Below, piece after piece: positions 39,585 to 48,587 of a stretch of 64,000 nt of DNA. Position 1 is the first letter of the stretch. The number at the start of each line of letters is the position of its first letter. The notes under the pieces are model-generated. The model had not been told where the DNA came from, ran no database searches, and was given only the letters and a program-made list of their open reading frames with translations. The position numbers and the translations under genes were made by a program. The DNA is taken from assembly GCF_008271805.1 (NCBI RefSeq), contig NZ_VSRY01000140.1, positions 62,001 to 126,000 of the forward strand. Direction: 5' to 3'. Source of the stretch: Streptomyces sp. TRM49041 (GTDB lineage: Bacteria > Actinomycetota > Actinomycetes > Streptomycetales > Streptomycetaceae).

Positions 39585-42407
39585 TCACGGCCGCCTGCCC
39601 AGGGCCGCGGTGAGTGCCGTCCTGCCGCGGATGCCGAGCTTGCGGTACGTGCTGGTCAGGTGGGTCTCGACGGTGCGTCTGGCGAGATGCAGCAGTTCCG
39701 CGATCTCCGTGTTCGTGAGGCCGTCGGCGGCGAGCGCGGCTATCCGGTGCTCGCTGCCGGTGAGCGCCCCGGTGCCCGTGAGCGTCGTCCCGGAGCGGCG
39801 GGCGCCGCTCTCGCGCAGGGCGTCCTCGGCCATGGCGCGCAGACGTACCCAGCCCAGCCGTTCGGCGCGTTCGGCCGCCTCCCGCAGGGAGTCGCGGGCC
39901 CGCGCCCGTTCCCCGGCGGCGGTGAGCTGCCGGCCGTGTGCGACGAGGGCCGGGACCAGCTCGGTGTCGACGGACGCGTCCCGGAGCGTCCGTACGGCCC
40001 GTTCGGCGAGGTCCAGGCCGGGCCGTCCGCCGGTCGCCGAGCCCAGCACCCGCAGGGCGCGGCCCACCACCCGGGGTGTGTTCCACACCGTGCCGAGGCG
40101 GAGTTCCTCCTGGGTGGCGGCGAGGGCCTCCCGCGGCCGGTCGAGCAGCAGACGGCATACGGCGGCGGCGGTCCGCCACGGGGTGACGACGGGGCTCACC
40201 ACTTCGCGTGCAGACTGACGGCGTCCGCACTCCAGGAAGTCGTCGAGCGCACCGGCCGGGTCGTCGCTCGCGGCACGCAGGACGCCGCGCGCGTACAGGA
40301 ACCGGTTCAGCTCCCACGAGTCGTGCGAGTCGCGGACGTCGAAGCTGTCCGCCAGCAGGCGGGCCTCGCCCGTGCGGCCCGTCTCGACGAGTGCGACGAC
40401 GGCGTGGGCGTGCGCGTTGGAGGGATCGGTACGGACCGCCCCCGCTTCGGGGACCTTCCACACGTCCGGGTCGGCGAGCAGTTCCGCGTAGGCGCCGCGG
40501 GCGGCGGCGATGTCCAGGCGCACGTTCAGCAGCGCCTTGTGCATCGGATGCAGCAGTGACGGGCTCTGCCGGGCAAGGCCGCGGCGGACGAGCCGCTCGG
40601 CCTCGTCCAGTTCGTCGGCCCACGTCGCGACGGCGGCCGCCGTGCCCAGCAGGAACGGTTCCCCGAGGGCGTCGCCCGGTTCCTCCAGCAGGGCCCGGAT
40701 CTGCCCCATGGCGGCGTCCGCGGAGGTCAGCCCGGCTGTCGACGCGTACCGCACCAGCAGGGCCTGGCCGGCCGTGCCGACCAGGTGCGGTGACCGCCGG
40801 GCGGTCTCACGGAACCAGTGGTACACCTCCTGCCGGACCCCGCGGTCGTGGTCCGACAGCAGCGCCGAGGCGGACCGGGCCGTACGGATCAGGTCCTGGT
40901 CGCCGGCGAGGTGCTCGTCGAGGTCGCGGAGCACGTCGATCGCGGCCCGCGCCTCGCCCCGGGAGGCGAGCGCGGTGCTCAGCGCCACCGACGCGCGCAT
41001 CCGGTCCTGCGGCGTCTCCGAAAGCCGTACCGCCTCCGCGAGCCGCGGAATCCCGGCGGTCGGCCGTACGACGGCGAACTCGAGGGAGCCCAGCTCGACG
41101 AGGACGGCCGCCCGCCGGGCCGACGGCATCGGCTCGTCGAGCGCCCGGTGCAGGAAGCCCATTGCCTCCTCGGCCCGGCCGTCGCGGAGGGCGACCGCGG
41201 CGGCGTCCAGCAGCACGTCGGTGGCCCACACGGCGCCTACCGCCGGAGTGCGCAGCAGCTGCCCCGCCACCGTCTCGGCGCGTTGGCCCCGCCGCAGCAG
41301 CACCTCGGCCGCCGCGCGGTGCGCCGCCTGCCGCCGGTCGCTGGACCAGCCGTTCAGCACCGCGTCACGCAGCAGCGGATGGGCGTAGCGGGGCCGCCCG
41401 TCCGGGTCCTGGACCAGCAGCCCCAGGCGGGTCATCGCGGTGAGCCAGCCGGGCACCCTGGCGGCGTCGGCGCCCGCCATCTCGGCGAGCAGCTCGGCGT
41501 ACTCCGCCCGCCCGTCGCACCACGGGTCGCCGTCCACGGCGGCGAGCGCCCGGGCGACGGCCGCGGTGGCGGGACCGGCGCTGTCCAGCCACCAGGAGAC
41601 GGCGGCCGGGTAGGCGCCCGGGTACAGGGCGGCGCAGGTGTCCGGCACGGTCGGGGGAGCGCCATCGGCCGGCTCCCACGCCCGCAGGTCGTCGAGCAGG
41701 TCCTCCAGCAGCGCGCCCAGCAGCAGCGGGCTGCTCGCCCCCGCCCGTACGCAGCCGTGGACCCACTCCCGCGGGGCGGAGCGGCCGGGGCCGGTGGCGG
41801 CGCGCACCAGGTCAGCGGCGGCGTCCGGGCTCAGCGGGGCGAGGGTGTGGGAGCGTACGAGGGCGGGCGAGAGCGTGTGGGCCAGGCCGGGCGGCGGCAG
41901 ATCGATGTCGTACTGGCTGCGCTCCGTCACGACGAGCAGCACCGGTAGCCGGTCGATCCGCCGGGCCGCCTCGGAGAGCCAGCGGTGCGAGGCCGCGTCG
42001 GCGAGATGGACGTCGTCCACGGCCAGCAGCAGCGGCGATCCGGCCGCGTACGAGCGGGCCAGATCCCACAGCCGGGCGGCGTACTCCCGTTTGCGCGGCG
42101 TGCACGGCGGGCCCGGGAGTTCGTCGGTGAGCCGGCTTAACTCCGGCCCTGGATCGATGAGTTTGAGTACGGCGGCGAAGGGCGTGGCGTGGTCCTCGGG
42201 GGAGCAGCGGGCCCGGCGCACCCGCATGCCACGCGCCGACGCTTGCTCGGTGACGGCTTCCAGGAGGGCGGTGCGGCCGGTGCCGGTGGCGCCTCTGAGC
42301 AGGACCAGGCGGCCTCCACCGGTCCTGGCGGCGCGTTCCGCTTCGGCGGCCACCAGTTCCAGGGCTTCCCGGCGTTCTCGAAGCGGTCCGGTTCCGGTTC
42401 CGGGCAT
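39585..42407 (-). CDS. Large ATP-binding LuxR-type regulator (LAL/MalT-like)
   Basis: 940 aa. N-terminal AAA/STAND ATPase with Walker A RGATGTGRTALLEA (about 38) and Walker B LLLAVDDVHLAD (about 125). A long helical TPR-like middle follows. The C-terminal LuxR HTH reads SEHRIAALAADGLTNTEIAE and RRTVETHLTSTYRKLGIRGR (about 875-930). ATG 42407 with AGGAGA upstream. It is a one-component activator that needs ATP and an unknown ligand. Divergent from a second LuxR gene, with no obvious biosynthetic cluster near. Confidence 0.94.
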   Translation of the reverse strand: MPGTGTGPLRERREALELVAAEAERAARTGGGRLVLLRGATGTGRTALLEAVTEQASARGMRVRRARCSPEDHATPFAAVLKLIDPGPELSRLTDELPGPPCTPRKREYAARLWDLARSYAAGSPLLLAVDDVHLADAASHRWLSEAARRIDRLPVLLVVTERSQYDIDLPPPGLAHTLSPALVRSHTLAPLSPDAAADLVRAATGPGRSAPREWVHGCVRAGASSPLLLGALLEDLLDDLRAWEPADGAPPTVPDTCAALYPGAYPAAVSWWLDSAGPATAAVARALAAVDGDPWCDGRAEYAELLAEMAGADAARVPGWLTAMTRLGLLVQDPDGRPRYAHPLLRDAVLNGWSSDRRQAAHRAAAEVLLRRGQRAETVAGQLLRTPAVGAVWATDVLLDAAAVALRDGRAEEAMGFLHRALDEPMPSARRAAVLVELGSLEFAVVRPTAGIPRLAEAVRLSETPQDRMRASVALSTALASRGEARAAIDVLRDLDEHLAGDQDLIRTARSASALLSDHDRGVRQEVYHWFRETARRSPHLVGTAGQALLVRYASTAGLTSADAAMGQIRALLEEPGDALGEPFLLGTAAAVATWADELDEAERLVRRGLARQSPSLLHPMHKALLNVRLDIAAARGAYAELLADPDVWKVPEAGAVRTDPSNAHAHAVVALVETGRTGEARLLADSFDVRDSHDSWELNRFLYARGVLRAASDDPAGALDDFLECGRRQSAREVVSPVVTPWRTAAAVCRLLLDRPREALAATQEELRLGTVWNTPRVVGRALRVLGSATGGRPGLDLAERAVRTLRDASVDTELVPALVAHGRQLTAAGERARARDSLREAAERAERLGWVRLRAMAEDALRESGARRSGTTLTGTGALTGSEHRIAALAADGLTNTEIAELLHLARRTVETHLTSTYRKLGIRGRTALTAALGRRP

Positions 42408-42584
42408 CACCGTCTCCTGTCGTGGGTGTGCGGGGCAGGGCGGGGTCGCGTGGTCGATTTCGTGGTGTGTCTCGTGGTTCTCCGCGATTGCGTACGGCGC
42501 CCGTGGCGCCGGAGGGTGGGGGGAGTGTGCCCGCCGGTTGCGGTCACGACAGGAGTGGCGGGCACATGACCGGGGGGAGGGCAC

Positions 42585-43280
42585 TTGCTCGGTTCACACC
42601 GGACCACGAACACCGGGCCGGGCCCCGGCCCGGGCCCCGGTCCGGCGGAGTCCACACCTCGCCGCGTACCGGTGGTGGTCCATACGCCGGACCCGATCTC
42701 CCGCGCGGGCGCGGTCAGCCAGCTGCGGCAGCACCCGGTGATCGAACTCGTCGACGAGGCGTGCGGCGGGCCCGGAACGGTCGCCGTCCTGATCATCGAC
42801 ACGCTCGACGAGACCGCGCTGTCCTGGCTGCGCAGGCTGGCCAGGAGCGACGGCACCCAGGCCGTACTCGTCGCGAACGCGATCCGTGAGGCCGAGCTGC
42901 TCGATGTCATCGAGTGCGGCGTCGCGGCCATCGTCTGGCGCCACGAGGCCACCGCCCACCGCCTGGTGCAGGCCGTGCTGGCGGTCTCGCGGGGCGACGG
43001 CGACCTCCCCGCCGACCTGATCGGCCGGCTCATCACGCAGGTGGGCATTCTGCGGCGCGGCGCGGCCGACCATCCCGGGGCTCCGTCGAGCGGGCTGACG
43101 CGGCGCGAGGTCGACGTACTGCGGCTGGTCGCCGAGGGAATGGACACCGGGGAGATCGCGGGCAAGCTGTCGTACTCCGAACGGACCGTCAAGAACGTCG
43201 TCCACGGCCTCACCACCCGGCTTCACCTCCGCAACCGGGCGCACGCAGTGGCCTATGCCCTTCGGGAAGGTTACCTCTGA
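42585..43280 (+). CDS. LuxR-family regulator with degenerate receiver-like domain
   Basis: 231 aa. A Gly-Pro repeat (GPGPGPGPGP) near the N-terminus is followed by a receiver-like region (VVVHTPDPISRAGAVSQL, then VAVLIIDTLDETALSWL) without the full acidic pocket, so phosphorylation is doubtful. The LuxR HTH is LTRREVDVLRLVAEGMDTGE and YSERTVKNVVHGLTTRLHLR (about 168-215). TTG 42585 with GGGGGGAGG upstream. Divergent from the LAL regulator (177 nt). Confidence 0.85.
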   Translation: MLGSHRTTNTGPGPGPGPGPAESTPRRVPVVVHTPDPISRAGAVSQLRQHPVIELVDEACGGPGTVAVLIIDTLDETALSWLRRLARSDGTQAVLVANAIREAELLDVIECGVAAIVWRHEATAHRLVQAVLAVSRGDGDLPADLIGRLITQVGILRRGAADHPGAPSSGLTRREVDVLRLVAEGMDTGEIAGKLSYSERTVKNVVHGLTTRLHLRNRAHAVAYALREGYL

Positions 43281-43452
43281 CCGCACGGGCATTCGAAGGA
43301 GCCACGCGGGCAACGACGTTGCCCCCGCCCGGTCTCCGCCGTGCCCGCGGCACCGGCCACAAGGCGGACATCGGCGGTACGGAGCAGCGGCGCGCCGGCG
43401 CTCCCAGGCACGTCAGCGGCGGGGCAGGAGAACGACTCTGATCCACGAGGTG

Positions 43453-43924
43453 TCAGCCCGGCGGTGGTCCGGTGCCCAGGAGGCCCGCCGTGAGGGCGGC
43501 GGTGGTCCGGTGCCAGACGGCCGCTCCGCGCAGCATGCCGTGGCCGCCCCTGGGCATGGGCAGGCTGTGCGCCTCGGCTCCGGCGGCCGTGGCCCGCCGC
43601 GCGAGGTCCCAGGTGGCGCGGGCGTCGGTGACCCCGTCGGCCTCGTCGTGCAGCAGGAACACCGCCCTGCCCGCCAAGTGCGTCACGGGCTCGCCGGGCG
43701 GGCACCACGGGGCGAGCGCCACCACGCCCCTGACCTGTGGGTGCCCGGCCGCACGCAGGGCCGCCCGGCCGCCCATGGAGTGGCCCACCAGCACCACGGG
43801 CACGGGCCCGGCGAGCCGTTCGAGTTCCGCGAGCGCCCGCTCGGCGTCGCGTGCGGCGTCGGCACGGTCACCGTTCCAGCCCCGGTGGCGGTAGCGCACG
43901 GTGCCGACCAGGACGCCGTTGCCC
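43453..43924 (-). pseudogene. Alpha/beta hydrolase, 5'-truncated at a junction
   Basis: The frame reads VRYRHRGWNGDRADAA, then PVVLVGHSMGGRAALRAAGH (nucleophile elbow GHSMG), VVALAPWCPPGEP, and the His loop MPRGGHGMLRGA. Relatives are about 220 aa and begin with a HGG oxyanion strand; that ~70-residue start is absent. Homology goes back to about 43924 (GNGVLVGTVRYRH) and stops where sigma-factor sequence begins on the other strand. A GTG at 43899 could still start a 148-aa stub lacking the first strands. Convergent or divergent neighbours: the SigK relic abuts it head to head. Confidence 0.75.
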
Positions 43925-43929
43925 CCGGT

Positions 43930-44111
43930 CGGTACGCCGGTGCCTGCGGTCGCTGACCGATCTGCAGCGCCAGGCCGTGACGCTCGCCTACTACCGGGGC
44001 TACACCTACCGGGAGGTCGCCGCTTCCCTCGCGGCGCCGCTCGGCACGGTCAAGACGCGGCTGCGGGACGGGCTGATCCGGCTCCGGGACTGCATGGGAG
44101 TGACCGCGTGA
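43930..44111 (+). pseudogene. SigK-type ECF sigma factor, only region 4 left
   Basis: From about 43930 the frame reads VRRCLRSLTDLQRQAVTLAY, YRGYTYREVAASLAAPLGTV and KTRLRDGLIRLRDCMG. This is region 4 (HTH binding the -35) of SigK-like sigma factors; region 2 and the linker (about 130 residues) are missing. Upstream codons belong to hydrolase sequence in antisense. Its TGA overlaps the rskA GTG start (GTGA) as in intact sigK-rskA pairs. Confidence 0.8.
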
Positions 44112-44848
44112 TCGAGGACCACCTGCACGCGCCCACGGGCGCCTACGCGCTGAACGCGCTCCCGGAGGACGAGAGGGAGGCGTTCGAACGGCATCTGCGG
44201 GACTGCCCGGCCTGCGCCCAGGAGGTCGGGGAGCTGGCCGCCACCGCCGCCCGGCTCGGCCTGGCCGTCGGGGCCGTACCCCCGCCCGCCATGAGGGCGC
44301 AGGTCCTGGACCGCGTCCGGACCGTGCGCCAACTGCCCCCGCGCGTACCGTCCGACGCGCCCGCCCGGGTGTCGCGCCGGACGCGGGCCGTACCCCGTCT
44401 CGTCCTGGCCGCCTGCCTGGCGGCGGTCACCGCGCTCGGGGGCGTGGCCGTCCGGCAGTACCAGGACGCGCGGCAGGCGGAGCACCGCGCCGAGCAGGCG
44501 CGACGGCAGGCCGACGACATGGCCCGGGTGCTGGCCGCGCCCGACGCGCGTACGGCGACGGGCACCGTGGACGGCGGTGCCCGGGCCACCGTGGTCGTCT
44601 CCCGCGCCGAGGACCGTGCCGTCTTCCTGGCGTCCGGGCTGCCGGAGCTGCCCAGCGGCAGGACGTACCAGCTCTGGTTCGCGGACGGTTCCGCGATGCG
44701 GCCCGCCGGACTGGTCCACGACGACGGCGCCGTCCTCATGGACGGCAAGGTGGGCAGGGCCACCGGCATGGGCATCACGGTGGAACCGTCAGGCGGCTCG
44801 GCGCAGCCGACCACCACACCGCTCGCGGTGATGGAACTGCCGTCCTGA
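44108..44848 (+). CDS. rskA: Anti-sigma factor RskA-like, membrane anchored
   Basis: 246 aa. N-terminal zinc-binding anti-sigma domain: FERHLRDCPACAQEVGEL has the H-x3-C-x2-C motif (about 29-36). One membrane helix (LVLAACLAAVTALGGVAV, about 100) and an outer RskA domain (GLPELPSGRTYQLWFADG, then MGITVEPSGGSAQPTT) follow. In intact systems it holds SigK at the membrane until proteolysis. Here its sigma partner is truncated, so it may be functionless or bind another sigma factor. GTG 44108. Confidence 0.92.
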   Translation: MIEDHLHAPTGAYALNALPEDEREAFERHLRDCPACAQEVGELAATAARLGLAVGAVPPPAMRAQVLDRVRTVRQLPPRVPSDAPARVSRRTRAVPRLVLAACLAAVTALGGVAVRQYQDARQAEHRAEQARRQADDMARVLAAPDARTATGTVDGGARATVVVSRAEDRAVFLASGLPELPSGRTYQLWFADGSAMRPAGLVHDDGAVLMDGKVGRATGMGITVEPSGGSAQPTTTPLAVMELPS

Positions 44849-44940
44849 CGACCGTCACATGATCCGGCGTCACTCGATCGGGAGAGCGACCGAGCCGTCC
44901 CGCCAACGGTGCCGCATACGGGGTGTGAGCAACCTTCGAC

Positions 44941-44996
44941 GGAGCCCCGGCCGCGGAGCCCCGGCCGCGGAGCCCCGGCCGCGGAGCCCCGGCCGC
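44941..44996. repeat. Four perfect 14-bp tandem repeats
   Basis: GGAGCCCCGGCCGC occurs four times without a mismatch between rskA and the convergent DUF4389 gene, followed by GGCG. It can form GC-rich hairpins and may act as a transcription end. Confidence 0.95.
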
Positions 44997-45029
44997 GGCG
45001 CACTCGGTGCGGACAGGCCGCGGCGGCGC

Positions 45030-45743
45030 TCAGGCCGACGGGGCGCCCGGCGGGTCGGACATCACCGTGGGGCCGGGGCGCGGCGCCGGATCGTCGCCGC
45101 CCAGGTCCAGCCGGAACGGTGGATACCTGTCGGTCATCAGTGCCGCGTAGGCGGTCACCCGGAGCACCCACCGGTTCAGACCGAGCACGAAGTCGAACAC
45201 ATCGCGCGGGTACCTGCCGGTGAAGGCCAGGACGACGGCGGCCACCAGCACCAGGAAGGCGATCAGCCCCGGATACCACCAGCCCCCCTCGGAGTCGCCA
45301 CCGCCGCCGCCCGTGAAGATGCCCACCACGATGTAGTGGGGGATGGCCAGCAGCCACCACTTCACCAGTACGAGCCCCCGGGACAGCCGCTCCGGACGCT
45401 CGACGTCCAGGCGCGCCGGGTAGTCGGGCTGCTCGCCGAGGCTGAAGGGCGGGTAACGGTCCGTGCCCAGCGCGCTGTACCCGTAGTACGACACGCGCCA
45501 GGTCCAGCGCAGTACACCCAGGTTGTAGTCGAACAGCGCACGTGGATACCGCGCGGTGAACAGGATCGCGAAGAACGCGACCAACCAGGCGATGACGAAG
45601 CCGATCCAGAGGAAGGCCAGCACGATGTAGTGGGGAATCAGCAGGAGCCACTTGACCAGCCACAGCCAGCGCGACAGCCGGGTGTCGAGGGCCGCGACGA
45701 CGCGGACCGGCATGGAGGGGCGCATCTCGGGCGCCATGTTCAT
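45030..45743 (-). CDS. DUF4389 membrane protein with internal duplication
   Basis: 237 aa. Two copies of one unit: LVKWLLLIPHYIVLAFLW, FTARYPRALFDYNLGVLRW, TDRYPPFSLGEQPDYPARLD in the first, and VLVKWWLLAIPHYIVVGIF, TGRYPRDVFDFVLGLNRW, TDRYPPFRLDLG in the second. Each has two membrane helices. Function unknown. ATG 45743 with AGGAAGGAAAG upstream. Confidence 0.88.
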   Translation of the reverse strand: MNMAPEMRPSMPVRVVAALDTRLSRWLWLVKWLLLIPHYIVLAFLWIGFVIAWLVAFFAILFTARYPRALFDYNLGVLRWTWRVSYYGYSALGTDRYPPFSLGEQPDYPARLDVERPERLSRGLVLVKWWLLAIPHYIVVGIFTGGGGGDSEGGWWYPGLIAFLVLVAAVVLAFTGRYPRDVFDFVLGLNRWVLRVTAYAALMTDRYPPFRLDLGGDDPAPRPGPTVMSDPPGAPSA

Positions 45744-46065
45744 CGGTTCTTTCCTTCCTGCCGTCCCGCTTGCGATCCGGACGCTCTCAGGGTGACGCGA
45801 GGGCCCGCGCTTCTCCTGTTGGGGGTGGCAGTCGTGTGTACTCCGGCCCGCACCGCACGCCACCCGGGTGATGACCTCATGAAGCGCGACGAGTTCCCGC
45901 AGGTCGTTCCCGGCGGAAGACACCGGGCACCCGCCACGGCAGGTGCGAGGCGCTCCCGAGGCGGGCGGACTCGGCCGGCTCGCTCCCGCCCTTTCTCCCC
46001 CTCCCGGGCGCCCGACCGGGGCTTGGTAGTGTCCCGGCACCACCGACGACATGAGGTGCACCACC
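45744..46065. other. 322-nt divergent intergenic region, no gene supported
   Basis: Between the DUF4389 gene and the lipoprotein gene. Frames on both strands are short and Arg/Pro/Gly-rich. It presumably carries both promoters, but no clear operator or -10/-35 pair was recognised. Confidence 0.6.
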
Positions 46066-47010
46066 ATGGCCGCCTTCAGGAACCCGCGCACGGCCGCCTT
46101 CACGACCCCGCGCCGCCGCCCGCGCCGCCGCCCTCTCGCGGCCATGGGCGCCCTCGCCGCCGGGGCCCTGCTCCTCACCGCGTGCGGCGAAGGCTCCACC
46201 GGCGGCACCTCCGCGGCGGGCCACGGCGCGGAGCACGCCCCCGCCGTACACAGCCATATCCATGGCGTGGGCATCGACCCCGCCGACGGGCGGCTCTACG
46301 TGGGCACCCATGAAGGGATCTTCACGGTGGACGAGTCCGGGACGCCGCAGCTCGTCGGCGACCGCGAGGACGACTTCCTGGGCTTCACCGTGGCGGATGC
46401 CGGGACGTTCCTGGCCAGCGGCCACCCGGCCCCGGCACCCGGCGGTGACCTGCCCGCCGACCACGGCCTGGTCAGGAGCACCGACGCCGGGAAGTCCTGG
46501 CAGACGGCCTCGCTCCAGGGCGAGGCCGTCTTCCACGCCCTGGACCAGGCCGAGGGCACCATCTACGGCTACGACAGCACGGGCGGCCTGCTGCGCGTCA
46601 GCGAGGACGGTGCGACCTGGCAGGACCGGGCGCGGCTGCGGGCCCTGGACATCGCCGTCAATCCCGCCGACCCGGACCGGGTCGTCGCCACCACGGCGGA
46701 CGGCGTCGCGCGCAGCACGGACGGGGGCGCGACCTTCGCCCCCGGCGAGGAGCCGGCGATGGAGTTCGTGTCCTGGGCGTCGCCGGGCGCCCTGTTCGGC
46801 GTCGACTTCACCGGGACCCTGAGCGTCAGCCCGGACGGCGGAGCCACCTGGCGGCGGCTGGCCACCGTGCCCGGGGGCCAGCCGCAGGCCCTGACGGCCG
46901 TCGACGAGCGGCACGTCCTCGCGGCCACCCAGGACGGCGTCTACGAGTCGAAGGACGCCGGAAAGACCTTCACGAAGCGTCTCGCCGTAGCGGCCGGCGA
47001 CCACCACTGA
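46066..47010 (+). CDS. Exported BNR/sialidase-like beta-propeller lipoprotein
   Basis: 314 aa. An Arg-rich N-region, hydrophobic core and lipobox LLLTACGE (Cys about 39) mark a lipoprotein. The mature part has HSHIHGVGIDPADGRLYVGT followed by BNR-type Asp-box repeats (STDAGKSWQ, SEDGATWQ, STDGGATF, SPDGGATWRR, SKDAGKTF). That makes a six- or seven-bladed propeller, known in F510_1955-like proteins. His-rich N-terminus (HGAEHAPAVHSHIHG) could bind metal. ATG 46066 with GAGGTG upstream. No catalytic sialidase residues identified. Confidence 0.85.
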   Translation: MAAFRNPRTAAFTTPRRRPRRRPLAAMGALAAGALLLTACGEGSTGGTSAAGHGAEHAPAVHSHIHGVGIDPADGRLYVGTHEGIFTVDESGTPQLVGDREDDFLGFTVADAGTFLASGHPAPAPGGDLPADHGLVRSTDAGKSWQTASLQGEAVFHALDQAEGTIYGYDSTGGLLRVSEDGATWQDRARLRALDIAVNPADPDRVVATTADGVARSTDGGATFAPGEEPAMEFVSWASPGALFGVDFTGTLSVSPDGGATWRRLATVPGGQPQALTAVDERHVLAATQDGVYESKDAGKTFTKRLAVAAGDHH

Positions 47011-47123
47011 CACCCGTGGGGGTCGACCCGGCGGCACCCCGTCGCGGAGGGGCGCCGGTCCCGACGCGGTAGTACGCCGGAAATTTCGCACACGCACCCT
47101 CGCCGCCGTCGGTCGCGCTCTTA

Positions 47124-47159
47124 GATTCGATGAGTGTCTATGTTGACCCCTGTCGAATC
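47124..47159. promoter_or_regulatory. ArsR-like operator upstream of the flavoprotein operon
   Basis: Contains TCTATGTTGAC (47137) and TGTCGAA (47151) separated by three bases, flanked by a GATTCGA/TCGAATC inverted repeat (47124-47130, 47153-47159). The same core, 19 of 21 bases, recurs at the arsR start (56751-56771). It lies about 60-95 nt before the GTG start. Confidence 0.7.
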
Positions 47160-47217
47160 AGCTGTCATGCTGGCGGCACAGTCCATCGACGGATGTCGAA
47201 ACAAGCAAGGAGTCGCC

Positions 47218-48582
47218 GTGAACGCGCCCGCCGCCGAGCTGCCCGTCGTCGTGATCGGAGCCGGACCCGTCGGTCTGGCCGCCGCCGCCCATCTGATCGA
47301 CCGGGGCATCGAGCCCCTGGTCCTGGAATCCGGGCGGGCGGCCGGAGCCGCCGTGCGTGAGTGGTCGCACGTGCGGCTGTTCTCCACCTGGGGCGAGGTC
47401 ACCGACCCCATGGCCGAGAAGCTGCTCGCCCCGACCGGCTGGACCAGGCCCGACGCGGCCACCTACCCGTCCGGCGGCGACTGGGCCGAGCGGTATCTCC
47501 AGCCGCTGGCCGACGTCCTCGGGGACAAGGTGCGCTTCGCCACCACCGTCACCGGTGTCTCCCGCGCGGGCCGCGACCGCGTCGTCGACGCCGACCGCGA
47601 GGCACAGCCCTTCGTCGTACACCTCACCACCGCCGACGGCGGTGAGGAGCGCGTCCTCGCCCGCGCGGTGCTCGACGCCTCCGGCACCTGGACCACGCCG
47701 GCGCCGCTCGGCGGCAGCGGTCTGCCCGCCCTCGGCGAGAAGTCCGCGGCGGACCGGATCTCGTACCGCGTCCCCGACCTCAAGGACCCCGCCGTACGGG
47801 CCCGTTACGCGGGCAGGCGCACCGCCGTCATCGGCTCCGGCGCCTCCGCCTTCACCGCCCTCGCGTACCTGGCCGACCTCGCCAAGGCCGACGACGGCAC
47901 CGGTACGCACGCGGTGTGGGTGCTGCGCCGCGGCATCTCCGGCGCCACGTTCGGCGGCGGCGAGGCGGACCAGCTGCCCGCCCGCGGCGCGCTCGGCCTG
48001 GCGGCGAAGAAGGCCGTCGAGGACGGCTACGCCGACGCGGTCACCGGTTTCCGTACGGAGGGGGTCGAGCGCGCCCCCGACGGACGCCTGGTCCTGGTCG
48101 GTGCGGACGGCCGACGCCTCGACGCGGTCGACGAGGTCGTCGTCCTCACCGGCCTCCGCCCCGACCTGTCGTACCTCTCCGAACTCCGCCTCGCCCTCGA
48201 CGAGCGCCTTCAGGCCCCGGTCGGACTCGCCCCGCTCATCGACCCCAACCAGCACTCCTGCGGCACCGTCTACCCGCACGGCCACCGCGAGCTGTCCCAC
48301 CCCGAACAGGGCGTCTACCTCGTCGGCATGAAGTCCTACGGCCGCGCCCCCACCTTCCTGGCCATGACCGGGTACGAGCAGGTCCGCTCCGTCGCCGCCG
48401 CCATCGCCGGCGACACCGTGTCCGCCGACCGCGTCGAACTCACCCTCCCCGAGACCGGCGTGTGCGGCGGCGCCGGCCTCTTCGACCAGCCGGAGGCCAC
48501 CCCGGAGCAGGAGGGCGGCGGCTGCTGCGCCGCCCCGGACACGCTCCGGATCGGCGCCCCCGCACGGTCCGGTGGCTGCTGA
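47218..48582 (+). CDS. FAD-dependent NAD(P)-binding oxidoreductase (ArsO-like?)
   Basis: 454-aa flavoprotein. FAD Rossmann VVVIGAGPVGLAAAAHLIDR (about 11-30), then VREWSHVRLFSTWGEVTD, a second nucleotide loop TAVIGSGASAFTAL (about 202-215), VVVLTGLRPDLSYLS and a C-terminal cysteine-rich tail (GGGCCAAPD ... RSGGC). Such proteins occur in actinobacterial arsenic loci as flavin monooxygenases; the ArsR-type operator upstream supports that, but no other ars gene is adjacent. GTG 47218 with AAGGAG; the upstream frame is leader only. An MFS gene follows 5 nt later. Confidence 0.8.
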   Translation: MNAPAAELPVVVIGAGPVGLAAAAHLIDRGIEPLVLESGRAAGAAVREWSHVRLFSTWGEVTDPMAEKLLAPTGWTRPDAATYPSGGDWAERYLQPLADVLGDKVRFATTVTGVSRAGRDRVVDADREAQPFVVHLTTADGGEERVLARAVLDASGTWTTPAPLGGSGLPALGEKSAADRISYRVPDLKDPAVRARYAGRRTAVIGSGASAFTALAYLADLAKADDGTGTHAVWVLRRGISGATFGGGEADQLPARGALGLAAKKAVEDGYADAVTGFRTEGVERAPDGRLVLVGADGRRLDAVDEVVVLTGLRPDLSYLSELRLALDERLQAPVGLAPLIDPNQHSCGTVYPHGHRELSHPEQGVYLVGMKSYGRAPTFLAMTGYEQVRSVAAAIAGDTVSADRVELTLPETGVCGGAGLFDQPEATPEQEGGGCCAAPDTLRIGAPARSGGC

Positions 48583-48587
48583 CCGGC

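Noticed and set aside
43737..44111. Complete sigma factor from ATG 43737
   Set aside because: The first ~60 codons are antisense hydrolase sequence; only region 4 is sigma-like.
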